Origin: Ensifer sp. MPMI2T | Lineage (GTDB): Bacteria > Pseudomonadota > Alphaproteobacteria > Rhizobiales > Rhizobiaceae | Assembly (NCBI RefSeq): GCF_004827385.1 | Contig: NZ_SRXN01000024.1 | Location: 47,200 to 111,199, forward strand | Reading direction: 5' to 3' | Length of the DNA stretch: 64,000 bases | In this document: positions 44,812-54,012 of the stretch, one piece after another | Position numbering within the stretch: the first letter of the stretch is position 1 | Layout of the letters: each line of letters begins with the position of its first letter | Position numbers and translations under genes: made by a program | The notes under the pieces: model-generated | Database searches by the model: none | Seen by the model: only the letters and a program-made list of their open reading frames with translations | What the model was told of the DNA's origin: nothing

Positions 44812-45996
44812 ATGGCAATTGAGGGAAGCAGCACGGAAGGTCGTCAAAAGCGCATCCGGCTTGGCATGGTTGGCGGCGGTTCCGGCGCCTTCATCGGCGC
44901 GGTCCACCGCATCGCGGCAAGGCTCGACGATCACTATGAGCTGGTGGCCGGCGCGCTGTCGTCGACGCCGGAAAAGGCGCAAGCCTCCGGCCGTGAACTG
45001 GGTCTCGATCCGAAGCGCGTCTATTCAGACTTCAAGGAGATGGCGATCCGCGAGGCGAAGCTCAAGGACGGTATCGAGGCGGTTGCGATCGTGACCCCGA
45101 ACGATGTCCATTACGCCGCCGCAAAAGAGTTCCTGAAGCGCGGCATCCACGTCATCTGCGACAAGCCGCTGACCTCGACGCTTGCCGATGCGAAAAAGCT
45201 CAAGAAGGCGGCGGACGAAAGCGATGCGCTGTTCGTGCTCACCCACAACTATACGGGCTATCCGATGGTGCGCCAGGCGCGCGAAATGGTGGCGAACGGC
45301 GATATCGGCGCCGTCCGCCTCGTGCAGATGGAATATCCGCAGGACTGGCTGACCGAGAACATCGAGCAATCGGGCCAGAAGCAGGCGGCCTGGCGCACCG
45401 ATCCGGCCCGCTCCGGCGCCGGCGGCTCCACCGGCGATATTGGCACGCATGCCTATAATCTCGGCTGCTTCGTTTCCGGTCTCGAACTCGAAGAACTTTC
45501 CGCCGATCTCGACAGCTTCGTTGGTGGACGGCAGCTCGACGACAATGCCCATGTGATGATGCGTTTCAAGGCGAAGGACGGTACGCGTGCCAAGGGCATG
45601 CTCTGGTGCAGCCAGGTGGCGCCCGGCCATGAGAACGGCCTGATGGTTCGCGTCTACGGCACCAAGGGCGGCCTCGAATGGACGCAGAAGGACCCGAACT
45701 ATCTCTGGTACACGCCGTTTGGTGAACCGAAGCGTCTGCTGACGCGTGCCGGTGCCGGGGCGGGGCCGGCCGCCGCCCGCGTCTCGCGCGTGCCCTCCGG
45801 CCATCCGGAAGGCTATCTCGAAGGTTTCGCCAATATTTACTCGGAAGCCGCACGGGCGATCTTCGCCAAGCGCAACGGCGAGAAAGTGGATGCGGCCGTC
45901 ACCTACCCGACGATCGACGACGGCATGAAGGGCATGGTCTTCGTCGATGCCTGCGTGCAGTCCTCGAAGCGCAACGGCGCCTGGATCAAGGTCTGA
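44812..45996 (+). CDS. Gfo/Idh/MocA-family oxidoreductase
   Basis: A 394-residue NAD(P)-dependent sugar or inositol-type dehydrogenase. The N-terminal Rossmann motif is RLGMVGGGSGAFIGAVHRIA and the conserved lysine stretch is HVICDKPLTSTLADAKKL, followed by a C-terminal alpha/beta dimerisation domain with GGSTGDIGTHAYNLGCF. The start at 44812 follows CAGGAGAGGAAAACACG. It is likely co-expressed with the TIM-barrel gene upstream, though 266 bp of palindromic repeats lie between. Substrate unknown; a sugar or glycoside is likely. Confidence 0.88.
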   Translation: MAIEGSSTEGRQKRIRLGMVGGGSGAFIGAVHRIAARLDDHYELVAGALSSTPEKAQASGRELGLDPKRVYSDFKEMAIREAKLKDGIEAVAIVTPNDVHYAAAKEFLKRGIHVICDKPLTSTLADAKKLKKAADESDALFVLTHNYTGYPMVRQAREMVANGDIGAVRLVQMEYPQDWLTENIEQSGQKQAAWRTDPARSGAGGSTGDIGTHAYNLGCFVSGLELEELSADLDSFVGGRQLDDNAHVMMRFKAKDGTRAKGMLWCSQVAPGHENGLMVRVYGTKGGLEWTQKDPNYLWYTPFGEPKRLLTRAGAGAGPAAARVSRVPSGHPEGYLEGFANIYSEAARAIFAKRNGEKVDAAVTYPTIDDGMKGMVFVDACVQSSKRNGAWIKV

Positions 45997-46201
45997 CGTC
46001 GACTGCCAAAGTCAGGGCGGGGGCAACCTCGCCCCTTTCGCGGGTTGACATTTGCCTGTGTGGGTTTAGGCCACCTTCGAAAGCGAGAGCTGGATCAAGG
46101 AAAAGCGCGTGCGATTTTCCGTCGGCCTCCGCTCTACCCGATGAACGAAATGCAGCAGCGTCGGTTTCGGCGTCCGGCTGCGCAGACGACGAGACGGAAC
46201 A

Positions 46202-47575
46202 ATGATCGAAGCCAAGAAACTCGCAGAGCGCTTTCCGGGCGACTTTGTCTTCGGAGTAGCCACCGCATCGTTCCAGATCGAGGGGGCGAGCAAGGCGGAC
46301 GGACGCAAGCCATCGATCTGGGATGCCTTCTCCAACATGCCGGGCCGCGTCTTCGAGCGCCACAACGGCGACGTTGCTTGCGATCATTACAATCGGTTGG
46401 AACAAGATCTCGACCTTATCAAGAGCTTGGGCGTCGAGGCCTATCGCTTCTCGATTGCCTGGCCGCGCATCATTCCGGAAGGCACCGGACCGATCAACGA
46501 GAAGGGACTCGATTTCTACGACCGGCTTGTCGATGGGCTGAAGACGCGCGGCATCAAAGCCTTCGCGACGCTTTATCATTGGGACCTGCCGCTGGCGCTA
46601 ATGGGTGATGGCGGCTGGACCGCGCGCACGACCGCCTACGCCTACCAGCGCTATGCCAAGACCGTGATCGCCCGCCTCGGCGACAGGCTCGATGCGGTCG
46701 CCACCTTCAACGAGCCCTGGTGCTCGGTGTGGCTCAGCCATCTCTACGGCGTTCACGCGCCGGGCGAGCGCAACATGGATGCGGCGCTCGCCGCGCTCCA
46801 CTTCACCAATCTCGCCCATGGTCTTGGCGTCGAGGCGATCCGTTCCGAGAGACCGAGCCTGCCGACGGGTATCGTCATCAACGCGCACTCCGTCTATCCC
46901 GACAGCACCAGCGCCAAGGACAAGGGCGCGGCCGAGCGTGCTTTCGATTTCCACAACGGCGTCTTCTTCGGCCCGATCTTCAAGGGCGAGTATCCCGAAG
47001 GCTTCCTGGCGGCGCTCGGCAAACGCATGCCGCTGATCGAGGACGGCGACATGGCGACGATCTCGCAGCCGCTCGATTGGTGGGGGCTTAACTATTACAC
47101 GCCGATGCGGGTTTCCGATGATCCGTCTGAGGGGGTGGAATATCCAGCAACTGTCAATGCCAAGCCGGTCAGCGACGTGAAAACGGATATCGGCTGGGAG
47201 GTCTATGCCCCGGCGCTCGGCGCGCTCGTCGAAACGCTCAATGCCCGCTACAAGCTGCCCGACTGCTACATCACCGAGAACGGCGCCTGCTACAACATGG
47301 GTGTCGAAAACGGCGTCGTCGACGATCAGCCGCGGCTCGACTACATCGCCGATCATCTGTCGGTCACCGCTGATCTGATCGCCAAGGGTTATCCGATGCG
47401 CGGTTATTTTGCCTGGAGCCTGATGGACAACTTTGAATGGGCCGAGGGCTACCGAATGCGCTTCGGTATCGTCCACGTCGACTACGAAACGCAGGTCCGC
47501 ACCATCAAGAAGAGCGGCCATTGGTATAAGGAATTGGCAGAACAGTTCCCGAAGGGCAACCACAAGGGCGCGTGA
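46202..47575 (+). CDS. bglA: Beta-glucosidase, glycoside hydrolase family 1
   Basis: A 457-residue cytoplasmic glycosidase releasing beta-linked glucose (or a related sugar). The acid/base glutamate is in VATFNEPWCSVWLSH (about residue 172) and the nucleophile in CYITENGACYN (about residue 360). The N-terminal FPGDFVFGVATASFQIEG and YRFSIAWPRIIP stretches are typical of GH1. It lies 205 bp after the oxidoreductase gene and has no signal peptide, so it acts on imported glucosides. Confidence 0.93.
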   Translation: MIEAKKLAERFPGDFVFGVATASFQIEGASKADGRKPSIWDAFSNMPGRVFERHNGDVACDHYNRLEQDLDLIKSLGVEAYRFSIAWPRIIPEGTGPINEKGLDFYDRLVDGLKTRGIKAFATLYHWDLPLALMGDGGWTARTTAYAYQRYAKTVIARLGDRLDAVATFNEPWCSVWLSHLYGVHAPGERNMDAALAALHFTNLAHGLGVEAIRSERPSLPTGIVINAHSVYPDSTSAKDKGAAERAFDFHNGVFFGPIFKGEYPEGFLAALGKRMPLIEDGDMATISQPLDWWGLNYYTPMRVSDDPSEGVEYPATVNAKPVSDVKTDIGWEVYAPALGALVETLNARYKLPDCYITENGACYNMGVENGVVDDQPRLDYIADHLSVTADLIAKGYPMRGYFAWSLMDNFEWAEGYRMRFGIVHVDYETQVRTIKKSGHWYKELAEQFPKGNHKGA

Positions 47576-47705
47576 GGTTGCGATCGGGCGGGGCGGCGGC
47601 GAACCTCGCGCTCTTCGCAAAAGAGCAACCTTTTGCGCGCAGCCCTGTCGTTTCGGAAAAATTTGCCTGTGAAAGCGGCCGGACAAAAGCCATAAGAAAT
47701 GTAGA

Positions 47706-47732
47706 TTGCGAGCATGGCAGCCATGCTCGCAA
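47706..47732. repeat. Perfect 27-bp palindrome
   Basis: TTGCGAGCATGGC (47706-47718) and GCCATGCTCGCAA (47720-47732) are exact inverted copies around one base. It is not part of any repeat family seen here and has no T-run, so it is not an obvious terminator. It could be an operator or a recombination or protein-binding site. Confidence 0.7.
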
Positions 47733-47828
47733 CGACGTTGAACTGACCGGTTGCCTGGTGATAGAGAGTTGCTCCGTGTTTCGAATGCGTTGTCGAATGT
47801 CGGCCTAAACTGAGAGGCGGGATGCGGC

Positions 47829-47932
47829 TACTGCATGATTCCTTAAATCGGAATCGATTTAGGGACAAAATCATGCAGCAGTTCAAAATGCTACAGCGAC
47901 TTTGCGCGTCCAATTGGACGCGCGGCGCTGTA
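47829..47932. repeat. RIME-like repeat R7 upstream of metN
   Basis: A full 104-bp copy flanked by TA (47829-47830 and 47931-47932), from TACTGCATGATT to GGCGCTGTA. The first hairpin pairs GCATGATTCCTTAAATCG with CGATTTAGGGACAAAATCATGC imperfectly; the second pairs TGCGCGTCC with GGACGCGCG exactly. Confidence 0.88.
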
Positions 47933-48057
47933 GAAATCGCGCTCGCCCCGTCCCGACGCATATTCCGTCCCGCCAGGGACAAGAGTTTCGAACCTCCGAG
48001 AGCTTACATGTATCCTCATCCTATCGCCAAGTTCTCTCCTTCGGGGGTGACCGGACT

Positions 48058-49137
48058 ATGACTGCTTCCGTTCCCAAGCCCTTGTCCGATGATGTCTCGG
48101 TCGCCTTCCAAGGCGTCTCCAAGTGCTTTGCTGCGTCCGGCGAAAGTGGTGCCTTTACCGCGCTCAATAATGTCGACCTCAATGTCGGGCGAGGCTCCAT
48201 TACCGGCATCATCGGCCGCTCCGGCGCCGGCAAGTCGACGCTGATCCGGCTGGTGAATGGCCTCGAGAAGCCGTCGAGCGGCAAGGTTCTCGTCGATGGC
48301 GTCGATGTCGGCGCGCTTGACGAGGCGGGCTTGCGCAATCTCCGGCGCTCGGTAGGCATGATCTTCCAGCATTTCAACCTGCTCTCCTCGCGCACCGTCT
48401 TCGGCAACGTCGCCCTGCCGCTGGAGATTGCCGGTATCGATCGCCGTGCCATAGAAGCGCGCGTGCGGCCGCTTCTGGATCTCGTTGGCCTCGCCGACAA
48501 GCATGCCCGCTACCCGGCCGAACTCTCTGGTGGCCAGAAGCAGCGCATCGGCATTGCCCGTGCGCTTGCGACCGAGCCGAAGCTGCTGCTTTCGGACGAG
48601 GCGACGTCGGCGCTCGACCCGGAAACGACGCAATCCATCCTAGAGCTCCTGAAGCGGATCAACGCGGAACTGGGGCTGACCGTGCTTCTCATCACCCATG
48701 AGATGGAAGTGGTGAAGGCCGTCACGTCGGATGTGGCCGTCATCGACAAGGGTGAAATCGTCGAACGCGGCCATACTTTTGATGTCTTCACTCATCCGAG
48801 GCACGAGACGACGCGGGCGCTTCTCTCCGGCTTGCCCGGCTCGAAGCTGCCGGATGCCGTCGCGCGTGGGCTGAAGCCGGCGCCAAGCGTCGGCGACCGT
48901 GCGGTGGTGCGCCTCACCTTCTTCGGCGCGACGGCGGAACGGCCGCTGGTTTCGCAACTCATCAAGTCGGTTGGCGCCGAGGTCAACATCATCGCCGGCA
49001 CGATCGACGAAATCGGCGGCAAGCCCTATGGCTCGCTTGTGGTCGCCTATGCGGCGGACGCCGAGACGTCGGGCAGGGCGGAACGCTTCTTTACCGAGAA
49101 CGGACTGGTCACGGAGGTGCTCGGCTATGTCGCCTGA
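48058..49137 (+). CDS. metN: Methionine ABC transporter ATP-binding protein MetN
   Basis: A 359-residue ATPase energising methionine uptake. Walker A is [20 protein letters not shown] (about residues 50-69), the signature is [17 protein letters not shown] and Walker B is [15 protein letters not shown]. The C-terminal part (about 270-350) is a NIL domain, the methionine-sensing regulatory domain of MetN. ATG 48058 was chosen for family length. The stop overlaps metI by 11 bases, showing a metNIQ operon. Confidence 0.94.
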   Translation: MTASVPKPLSDDVSVAFQGVSKCFAASGESGAFTALNNVDLNVGRGSITGIIGRSGAGKSTLIRLVNGLEKPSSGKVLVDGVDVGALDEAGLRNLRRSVGMIFQHFNLLSSRTVFGNVALPLEIAGIDRRAIEARVRPLLDLVGLADKHARYPAELSGGQKQRIGIARALATEPKLLLSDEATSALDPETTQSILELLKRINAELGLTVLLITHEMEVVKAVTSDVAVIDKGEIVERGHTFDVFTHPRHETTRALLSGLPGSKLPDAVARGLKPAPSVGDRAVVRLTFFGATAERPLVSQLIKSVGAEVNIIAGTIDEIGGKPYGSLVVAYAADAETSGRAERFFTENGLVTEVLGYVA

Positions 49138-49792
49138 TCTTCCGCTCCTCATCGCCAAGGCCACGTTCGACACGCTGCGCATGGTGGCGATTGCCGGCCT
49201 GATCGGCTCGTTGATCGGCCTGCCAATCGGCATTTTCCTCGCAACAAGCGGAAAGGGCGAGCTGTTTCCGGCGCCCAATATCAACCGCCTCGTCGGGCTC
49301 ATCGTCAATGCCACGCGCTCGACGCCCTTCATCATCCTGGTCGTTGCGATTATTCCCTTCACGCGTCTCGTCACCGGCACGTCGATCGGGACGAAGGCGG
49401 CGATCGTGCCCCTGACCATCGCGACCATTCCTTTCTTTGCGCGGCTGGTAGAGGCGGCAATCCGCGACATCGACAAGGGCCTGATCGAGGCTGCCCGCGC
49501 CATGGGCGCAACCCCGACCCAGATCGTCTTCAAGGTGCTTCTGGCCGAGGCTCGTCCGGCGCTGACGCTGGCGCTCACCATGACCATCGTCAGCCTCATC
49601 GGCTATTCGGCGATGGTCGGGGCGGTCGGCGGCGGCGGTCTCGGCGATCTCGGCATCCGCTACGGCTATCAGCGCTTCAGGCCGGACGTGATGCTGATCG
49701 TCGTCATCGTGCTAATCGTGCTCGTGCAACTGGTGCAGAGCGCGGGGGACCGCCTCGCCCGGCGCTTCGACAAACGCAGCCGTAAGAACTGA
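49127..49792 (+). CDS. metI: Methionine ABC transporter permease MetI
   Basis: A 221-residue inner-membrane permease with about five helices. The coupling loop appears as [20 protein letters not shown] and the N-terminal [20 protein letters not shown] segment is typical of MetI. The start MSPDLPLL lies inside the end of metN, so translation is coupled. MetI moves methionine delivered by MetQ across the membrane, driven by MetN. Confidence 0.94.
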   Translation: MSPDLPLLIAKATFDTLRMVAIAGLIGSLIGLPIGIFLATSGKGELFPAPNINRLVGLIVNATRSTPFIILVVAIIPFTRLVTGTSIGTKAAIVPLTIATIPFFARLVEAAIRDIDKGLIEAARAMGATPTQIVFKVLLAEARPALTLALTMTIVSLIGYSAMVGAVGGGGLGDLGIRYGYQRFRPDVMLIVVIVLIVLVQLVQSAGDRLARRFDKRSRKN

Positions 49793-49831
49793 CCCTCCCC
49801 CAAGACAGCAAAGAGCAACAAGGAGACTTCC

Positions 49832-50608
49832 ATGAAAAAGCTCATTTTAGCAGCGGTCTTCGCCGCGCTTGCGGCCGGCACCGCGCTTGCGGAGACCATC
49901 AAGGTCGGCGTCACTCCGGGCGAGCATGCCCAGATCATGGAGAAGGTGAAGGAAGTCGCCGCTCCCAAGGGCCTCGACATCGAGATCCTCGAATTCTCCG
50001 ACTATGTGGTTCCGAACCAGGCGCTCGCCGATGGCGAGCTCAATGCCAATTCCTTCCAGCACCAGCCCTATCTCGACAACCAGATCGCCGATCGGGGTTA
50101 CGATATCGTCAGCGTGGGCCTGACCATCACCACGCCCATGGGCGTCTATTCGAACAAGGTGAAGAGCCTCGACGAACTGGCGGATGGCGCGACGATCGGT
50201 ATTCCGAACGATCCGACCAATGGCGGCCGCGCGCTCCTGGTTCTCGCGTCAAAGGGCCTCATCAAGGTCAATCCGGATGCCGGGCTGAAGGCCACCCCGG
50301 CCGACGTGACGGAAAATCCGAAGAACATCCAGTTCGCCGAACTCGATGCGGCCCAGCTTCCGCGCTCGCTGGCCGACGTCGACGCGGCCGTGATCAACAC
50401 CAACTACGCGCTCGAGGCCGACCTTCATCCCAAGGAAGACGCCATCGCCATCGAAAGCGAGAAGTCTCCTTACGCCAACGTCATTGCGGTGCGCGCAACT
50501 GACAAGGATGCACCCTGGGTGAAGACGCTCGTCGAATCCTATCACGACGACAGCGTTAAGGCCTTCATCGTCGATACCTTCAAGGGTGCGCTCATCCCGA
50601 GCTGGTGA
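49832..50608 (+). CDS. metQ: Methionine-binding periplasmic protein MetQ
   Basis: A 258-residue NlpA/MetQ-family binding protein. The signal peptide ends near residue 20 (AAGTALAETIKVG). No lipobox cysteine is seen, so it is probably soluble in the periplasm rather than a lipoprotein. Typical stretches are VGVTPGEHAQIMEKVKEVA, GELNANSFQHQPYLDNQIAD and IGIPNDPTNGGRALL. The start follows AACAAGGAGACTTCC. It ends the metNIQ operon, with a terminator 26 bp on. Confidence 0.94.
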   Translation: MKKLILAAVFAALAAGTALAETIKVGVTPGEHAQIMEKVKEVAAPKGLDIEILEFSDYVVPNQALADGELNANSFQHQPYLDNQIADRGYDIVSVGLTITTPMGVYSNKVKSLDELADGATIGIPNDPTNGGRALLVLASKGLIKVNPDAGLKATPADVTENPKNIQFAELDAAQLPRSLADVDAAVINTNYALEADLHPKEDAIAIESEKSPYANVIAVRATDKDAPWVKTLVESYHDDSVKAFIVDTFKGALIPSW

Positions 50609-50633
50609 GCCTGACCGTTGAACGCAGACATGA

Positions 50634-50668
50634 ACCGCGCGCCGCAACCTCGGCGCTCGGTTTTTCTT
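50634..50668 (+). terminator. Rho-independent terminator of metNIQ
   Basis: ACCGCGCGCCG (50634-50644) pairs with CGGCGCTCGGT (50651-50661) with one mismatch around a six-base loop, followed by TTTTCTTT. It is correctly placed after metQ. Confidence 0.85.
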
Positions 50669-50696
50669 TGACCGCGAGAGCCGCTTCGCTATCCTC

Positions 50697-50799
50697 TACA
50701 GCGCCGTGCGCCTTTTCAGACGCATCAAGGACGCTGTAACACTTTGAATTGCTGTGTTTTCGCTCTTAAATCGGCTCCGATTTCAGGAAACATGCAGTA
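50697..50799. repeat. RIME-like repeat R8
   Basis: A full 103-bp copy flanked by TA (50697-50698, 50798-50799), reading TACAGCGCCGTGCG to CATGCAGTA. It sits between the metNIQ terminator and the GFA-like gene, 20 bp before that gene's start, and so may form its leader. Confidence 0.85.
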
Positions 50800-50819
50800 A
50801 GCAGTTTGAGGGGACATGA

Positions 50820-51218
50820 ATGAGCGGGATGAAGGGTGGGTGCCTCTGCGGCGCGGTAAGGTACGAAGCCAAGGGGTCGCCGATCTATTCCGGCTTCTGC
50901 CATTGCCGCGACTGCCAACGGGCCACGGGTACCGGTCATAGCTGCTACATGATCTTCTCGCGCGCCGACGTCGATGTCACCGGCGAGCTCAGCGCTTACG
51001 AGAAGCTCGCCGAAAACGGCAGTGTGACGATCCGCTACTTCTGCCCCACCTGCGGCAGCCAGATCTTCTCGTCCGGTGTCGACCGTTGGACGGTGTATGC
51101 CGGCACGCTCGATGATAGGTCGCTGTTTGAGCCGACCAATGCCGTCTTCACCCGCAGTCGCCCGCATTGGGATCGGCTGGCTGTTGGCCTCGACGAGTAC
51201 GAGACGCTGCCAGGGTGA
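50820..51218 (+). CDS. GFA-family (glutathione-dependent formaldehyde-activating-like) protein
   Basis: A 132-residue zinc-binding protein. The cysteine pattern GGCLCGAVRYEA, FCHCRDCQRATGTGHS and YFCPTCGSQIFSSG is that of the GFA/CENP-V fold. Only some family members act on formaldehyde-glutathione adducts, so the substrate is open. The start at 50820 is TTGAGGGGACATGA-preceded with a GAGGGGAC site. A RIME-like copy ends 20 bp upstream. Confidence 0.86.
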   Translation: MSGMKGGCLCGAVRYEAKGSPIYSGFCHCRDCQRATGTGHSCYMIFSRADVDVTGELSAYEKLAENGSVTIRYFCPTCGSQIFSSGVDRWTVYAGTLDDRSLFEPTNAVFTRSRPHWDRLAVGLDEYETLPG

Positions 51219-51285
51219 TTGGCGGGACGTCGTCAACGGCGATCAGCCGAGACATCCTATACCCGCGCTACGGCAAAAGGCCGCC

Positions 51286-52230
51286 TCAGCTTCCGAGATG
51301 TCGCTCACCGCGCTTCTTCGCGAGCGCGATCTGCTTCTGCCGCTCGCGATAGCGCTCGCGGTCCTCGTCGGTGCGGATCTCATGACAATGGATGCAGGCG
51401 ACACCTTCTTCGTGGAGGGGCGACAGCAGGTCCTCCGGAGTCAGCGGCTGGCGGCAGGCGTGGCAGAGTATGTGTTCGCCTTCTGCGAGGCCGTGAGTGA
51501 CCGAAACGCGCTCGTCGAAGACGAAGCAGGCGCCATCCCACAGGCTCTGCTCCGCGGGGATCTCCTCGAGATATTTGAGGATGCCGCCCTTCAGATGGTA
51601 GACCTCTTCGAAACCCTGCTCCTTCATGAAGGCGGTCGCCTTCTCGCACCGGATGCCGCCGGTGCAGTACATCGCGATCTTCGGCTTGTTGTGCAGGCCG
51701 GTGTTGTTGCGCACCCAATCCGGAAACTCACGGAAGGTCTTAGTTTTTGGATCGACGGCGCCGCGGAAAAGGCCGATCGCCGTCTCATAGTCGTTGCGCG
51801 TGTCGATCACCAGCGTGTCCGGATCGGAGATAAGCGCGTTCCAATCCTTCGGCTCGACATAGGTGCCGACCACCTTGTTGGGGTCGATGTCTTCGACACC
51901 CATGGTGACGATCTCCTTCTTGAGCCGCACCTTCATCCGCAGGAAGGGCATAGCCGATGCGCGGCTTTCCTTGTGTTCGAGGCGCGCGAATTCCGGCTGG
52001 GCGCGCAGATAGGCGAGCACGGCGGCTATGCCCTCGTCGGAGCCGGCAATCGTGCCGTTGATGCCCTCGTGGGCGACGAGCAGCGTGCCTTTCACGCCAT
52101 TGGCGTCGCAGATCGCCTGCAGCGGCTCGCGGAAATCGGCGAAGCGCGGGAAGGAAACGAAATGGTAAAGCGCTGCCACCAGAAACTGGCCTTGTGTCTC
52201 CGGGCGCGCGGTCATGGATATGTCGGTCAT
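51286..52230 (-). CDS. trhO: tRNA uridine(34) hydroxylase, rhodanese-like (TrhO)
   Basis: A protein of about 314 residues of the YceA/UPF0176 family, which hydroxylates uridine 34 of some tRNAs using oxygen. An N-terminal acylphosphatase-like domain (about 15-110; [20 protein letters not shown]) precedes a rhodanese domain with active cysteine in [16 protein letters not shown], and a C-terminal zinc-type cysteine region ([15 protein letters not shown]). The start [10 protein letters not shown] at 52230 is chosen; ATGs at 52254 and 52215 are alternatives. The gene may carry a long leader with a RIME-like repeat upstream. Confidence 0.9.
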   Translation of the reverse strand: MTDISMTARPETQGQFLVAALYHFVSFPRFADFREPLQAICDANGVKGTLLVAHEGINGTIAGSDEGIAAVLAYLRAQPEFARLEHKESRASAMPFLRMKVRLKKEIVTMGVEDIDPNKVVGTYVEPKDWNALISDPDTLVIDTRNDYETAIGLFRGAVDPKTKTFREFPDWVRNNTGLHNKPKIAMYCTGGIRCEKATAFMKEQGFEEVYHLKGGILKYLEEIPAEQSLWDGACFVFDERVSVTHGLAEGEHILCHACRQPLTPEDLLSPLHEEGVACIHCHEIRTDEDRERYRERQKQIALAKKRGERHLGS

Positions 52231-52292
52231 GGGCACCGCAAATACAGCTTTCACGCGTCAAGCGCAATCGCGGAGGCCCGCGCCGAATTGTC

Positions 52293-52397
52293 TGCTGCAT
52301 GTTTCCCTAAATCGTAGCCGATTAAGGATAAAAACATGCAGCAATTCGAAGTGCTACAGCGTCCTTTGCGCGTCTGGTAGGACGCGCGGGCGCTGTA
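52293..52397. repeat. RIME-like repeat R9 between CHAD gene and trhO
   Basis: About 105 bp from TGCTGCATG to CGCTGTA; TA is present only at the right end. The first hairpin is CATGTTTCCCTAAATCG with CGATTAAGG...ACATG, and the second is GCGCGTC/GACGCGCG. It lies between the CHAD gene and trhO, both on the minus strand. Confidence 0.85.
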
Positions 52398-52430
52398 GGT
52401 GGCCGCGCGGAACAACGATCCTCCCCGGCT

Positions 52431-53339
52431 CTACCGCCCGGCTTCACGCCAGAGCAGCGCAATTGTCCGGCTTTCGTTCTTCGGCTTATCTTGGAAGACA
52501 GCCGCCGCCCGTTGCCGCGCCTCCGCCCTCAGCGCCTCTTCCCGCGTGATGACCGCGGAAATGAGGTGCGCTTGGTTCTGGCTGCTACCGGCAAGCCCCG
52601 GCTCCTCGTTGATGAGCGATGTCAACGTGGCGAGGTCGTTCAAGTGGCCGAGCACGTCGACGAGCGCCTTGGCTTCTGCCCTCTTTGCCTCCAGTGCAGA
52701 CGGCCAGGCGACCCGCATCAGCGCCAGTTGCAAGCGGTAGTCCTGAGTTCGCTTGCGTAGCTCGTGGAAAAGCGCGGCGTCGGTGTCTGCTTCGCAGGCT
52801 GCTCTCGCGTGCGCAGCGCGCTTCAGCGTGCGCTTCCAGCCCTTCGTCAGTCGGGCGACGGATTTTCGTTTGCCGTCATCGAAGGAAACCTGTGCGAGGG
52901 CAGCAAGCGCCTCCTCGCAGTCGACAATCGTCGCGGCAATCTTGCCCTCTAGATCCGCTTCGGTCTCCGCAATCCGGTCGCGGCGCTCCGCCAGAATGGT
53001 GTAAATCTGGTCGAGGGCCGCACCCTGTTCGTCGCTATTCGTCTGCCCGCGCAGATAATTGATGTTCTCGACGAGTGCAGCAGCGTCGCGGACGGTCGAG
53101 AGGTTTCGCCCCATGGCGCGTATGCGGGCGTTTTCCTGTTTCTGGAAAAGCGGCGCGTCGCAAGCAACCAGACGGTAGAGTGAGCGCAGGCGCTTGAAGT
53201 TCTTGCGGGCGTCGTGAATTGCCTCGTGAACGCCTTGCGGCCGTTGCTCGAGCACCGCCACCGCCCGCTCAATCTGCTCGGCCCCGACGGCCCGAAAGTC
53301 TTCGGTGAACGGCCGCCCAGGATTGAACGCATAACTCAT
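52431..53339 (-). CDS. CHAD-domain protein
   Basis: A 302-residue all-helical CHAD protein, rich in conserved histidine, arginine and lysine: VHEAIHDARKNFKRLRSLYR (about residues 37-56) and ALFHELRKRTQDYRLQLALM further on. CHAD domains bind polyphosphate. The start ATG overlaps the stop of the CYTH gene (ATGA at 53336-53339), so the two products probably work together, as two separate halves of what is a single CYTH-CHAD protein (YgiF type) in other bacteria. Confidence 0.88.
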   Translation of the reverse strand: MSYAFNPGRPFTEDFRAVGAEQIERAVAVLEQRPQGVHEAIHDARKNFKRLRSLYRLVACDAPLFQKQENARIRAMGRNLSTVRDAAALVENINYLRGQTNSDEQGAALDQIYTILAERRDRIAETEADLEGKIAATIVDCEEALAALAQVSFDDGKRKSVARLTKGWKRTLKRAAHARAACEADTDAALFHELRKRTQDYRLQLALMRVAWPSALEAKRAEAKALVDVLGHLNDLATLTSLINEEPGLAGSSQNQAHLISAVITREEALRAEARQRAAAVFQDKPKNESRTIALLWREAGR

Positions 53340-53809
53340 GATTGCGCTTCCAGCAGCCCCTCTGTAGCAAGCGCCTGGTTGGAATAGCGGCGGTCTCCTG
53401 TAATCTCGCGCCCCAGCCATTGCGGCAGCGCGGGCAGATCCGTTTCGCGCTTCATCTCGACCTCGGCGACGACGAGCCCTTGGAGCGCCCCTTCGTAGAC
53501 GTCGACTTCCCAGGTGAAACCCTTGTGCGGCACGCGATAGCGGCGCTTCTCGATGACGATGCCGACCGCCTGGGTCAGCAGCTCGCGAGCATCATCCATG
53601 GGCAAATCGTATTCGTATTCGTTGCGAACCAGCGCCGACTTGCCGATCTTGATGGTGAGGCGAGCCCATTTGCTGCCATGGATACGCACGCGCACGGAGC
53701 GGTCATCCATGGTGACGATGTAGGCCTGCTGGAGCTTTATGCCCTTGTCCGCATGGTCTTTCCAACCGCTGGAAGCGACCAGGAACTTGCGTTCTATCTC
53801 CTTCGCCAT
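53336..53809 (-). CDS. CYTH-domain triphosphate tunnel metalloenzyme
   Basis: A 157-residue protein beginning MAKEIERKFLV, the EXEXK signature of the CYTH/triphosphate tunnel family. Further basic and acidic tunnel residues are seen in DRSVRVRIHGSKWARLTIK, EYEYDLPMDDA and VVAEVEMKRE. Known relatives hydrolyse inorganic triphosphate. ATG 53809 is chosen because the EIERK motif begins at residue 4. It overlaps the CHAD gene by four bases. Confidence 0.9.
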   Translation of the reverse strand: MAKEIERKFLVASSGWKDHADKGIKLQQAYIVTMDDRSVRVRIHGSKWARLTIKIGKSALVRNEYEYDLPMDDARELLTQAVGIVIEKRRYRVPHKGFTWEVDVYEGALQGLVVAEVEMKRETDLPALPQWLGREITGDRRYSNQALATEGLLEAQS

Positions 53810-54012
53810 GGATTTCCCGCCATATCGAGAGGTGGACCGCGGATAAGTTATCGTTTTATTGCCAAGGCTCAAGCCATCTCGTTGTTGCCGATGATATTTT
53901 ATTTTCCGCTTCTATATGGGCGAGGGCGTGTTCACGACCTTCGGTCTCGACAACGACGGCTGGGGGGAGTATGCGAAACGCAGCATTCAATCGTTTTAAA
54001 AGGGTGACCGGC

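Larger units (their letters stand above)
47576..48057. other. Intergenic region bglA-metN
   Basis: The 482 bases hold no convincing gene. From left to right there is a perfect 27-bp palindrome (47706-47732), a full RIME-like repeat (47829-47932), and 125 bp that must contain the metN promoter or leader. I looked for a SAM-II-type riboswitch before metN and could not make out its conserved core. Confidence 0.6.

Noticed and set aside
47933..48057. SAM-II-type or other methionine-related riboswitch before metN
   Set aside because: The spacer lacks the recognisable core of SAM-II or SAH elements; no convincing pseudoknot pairing was seen.
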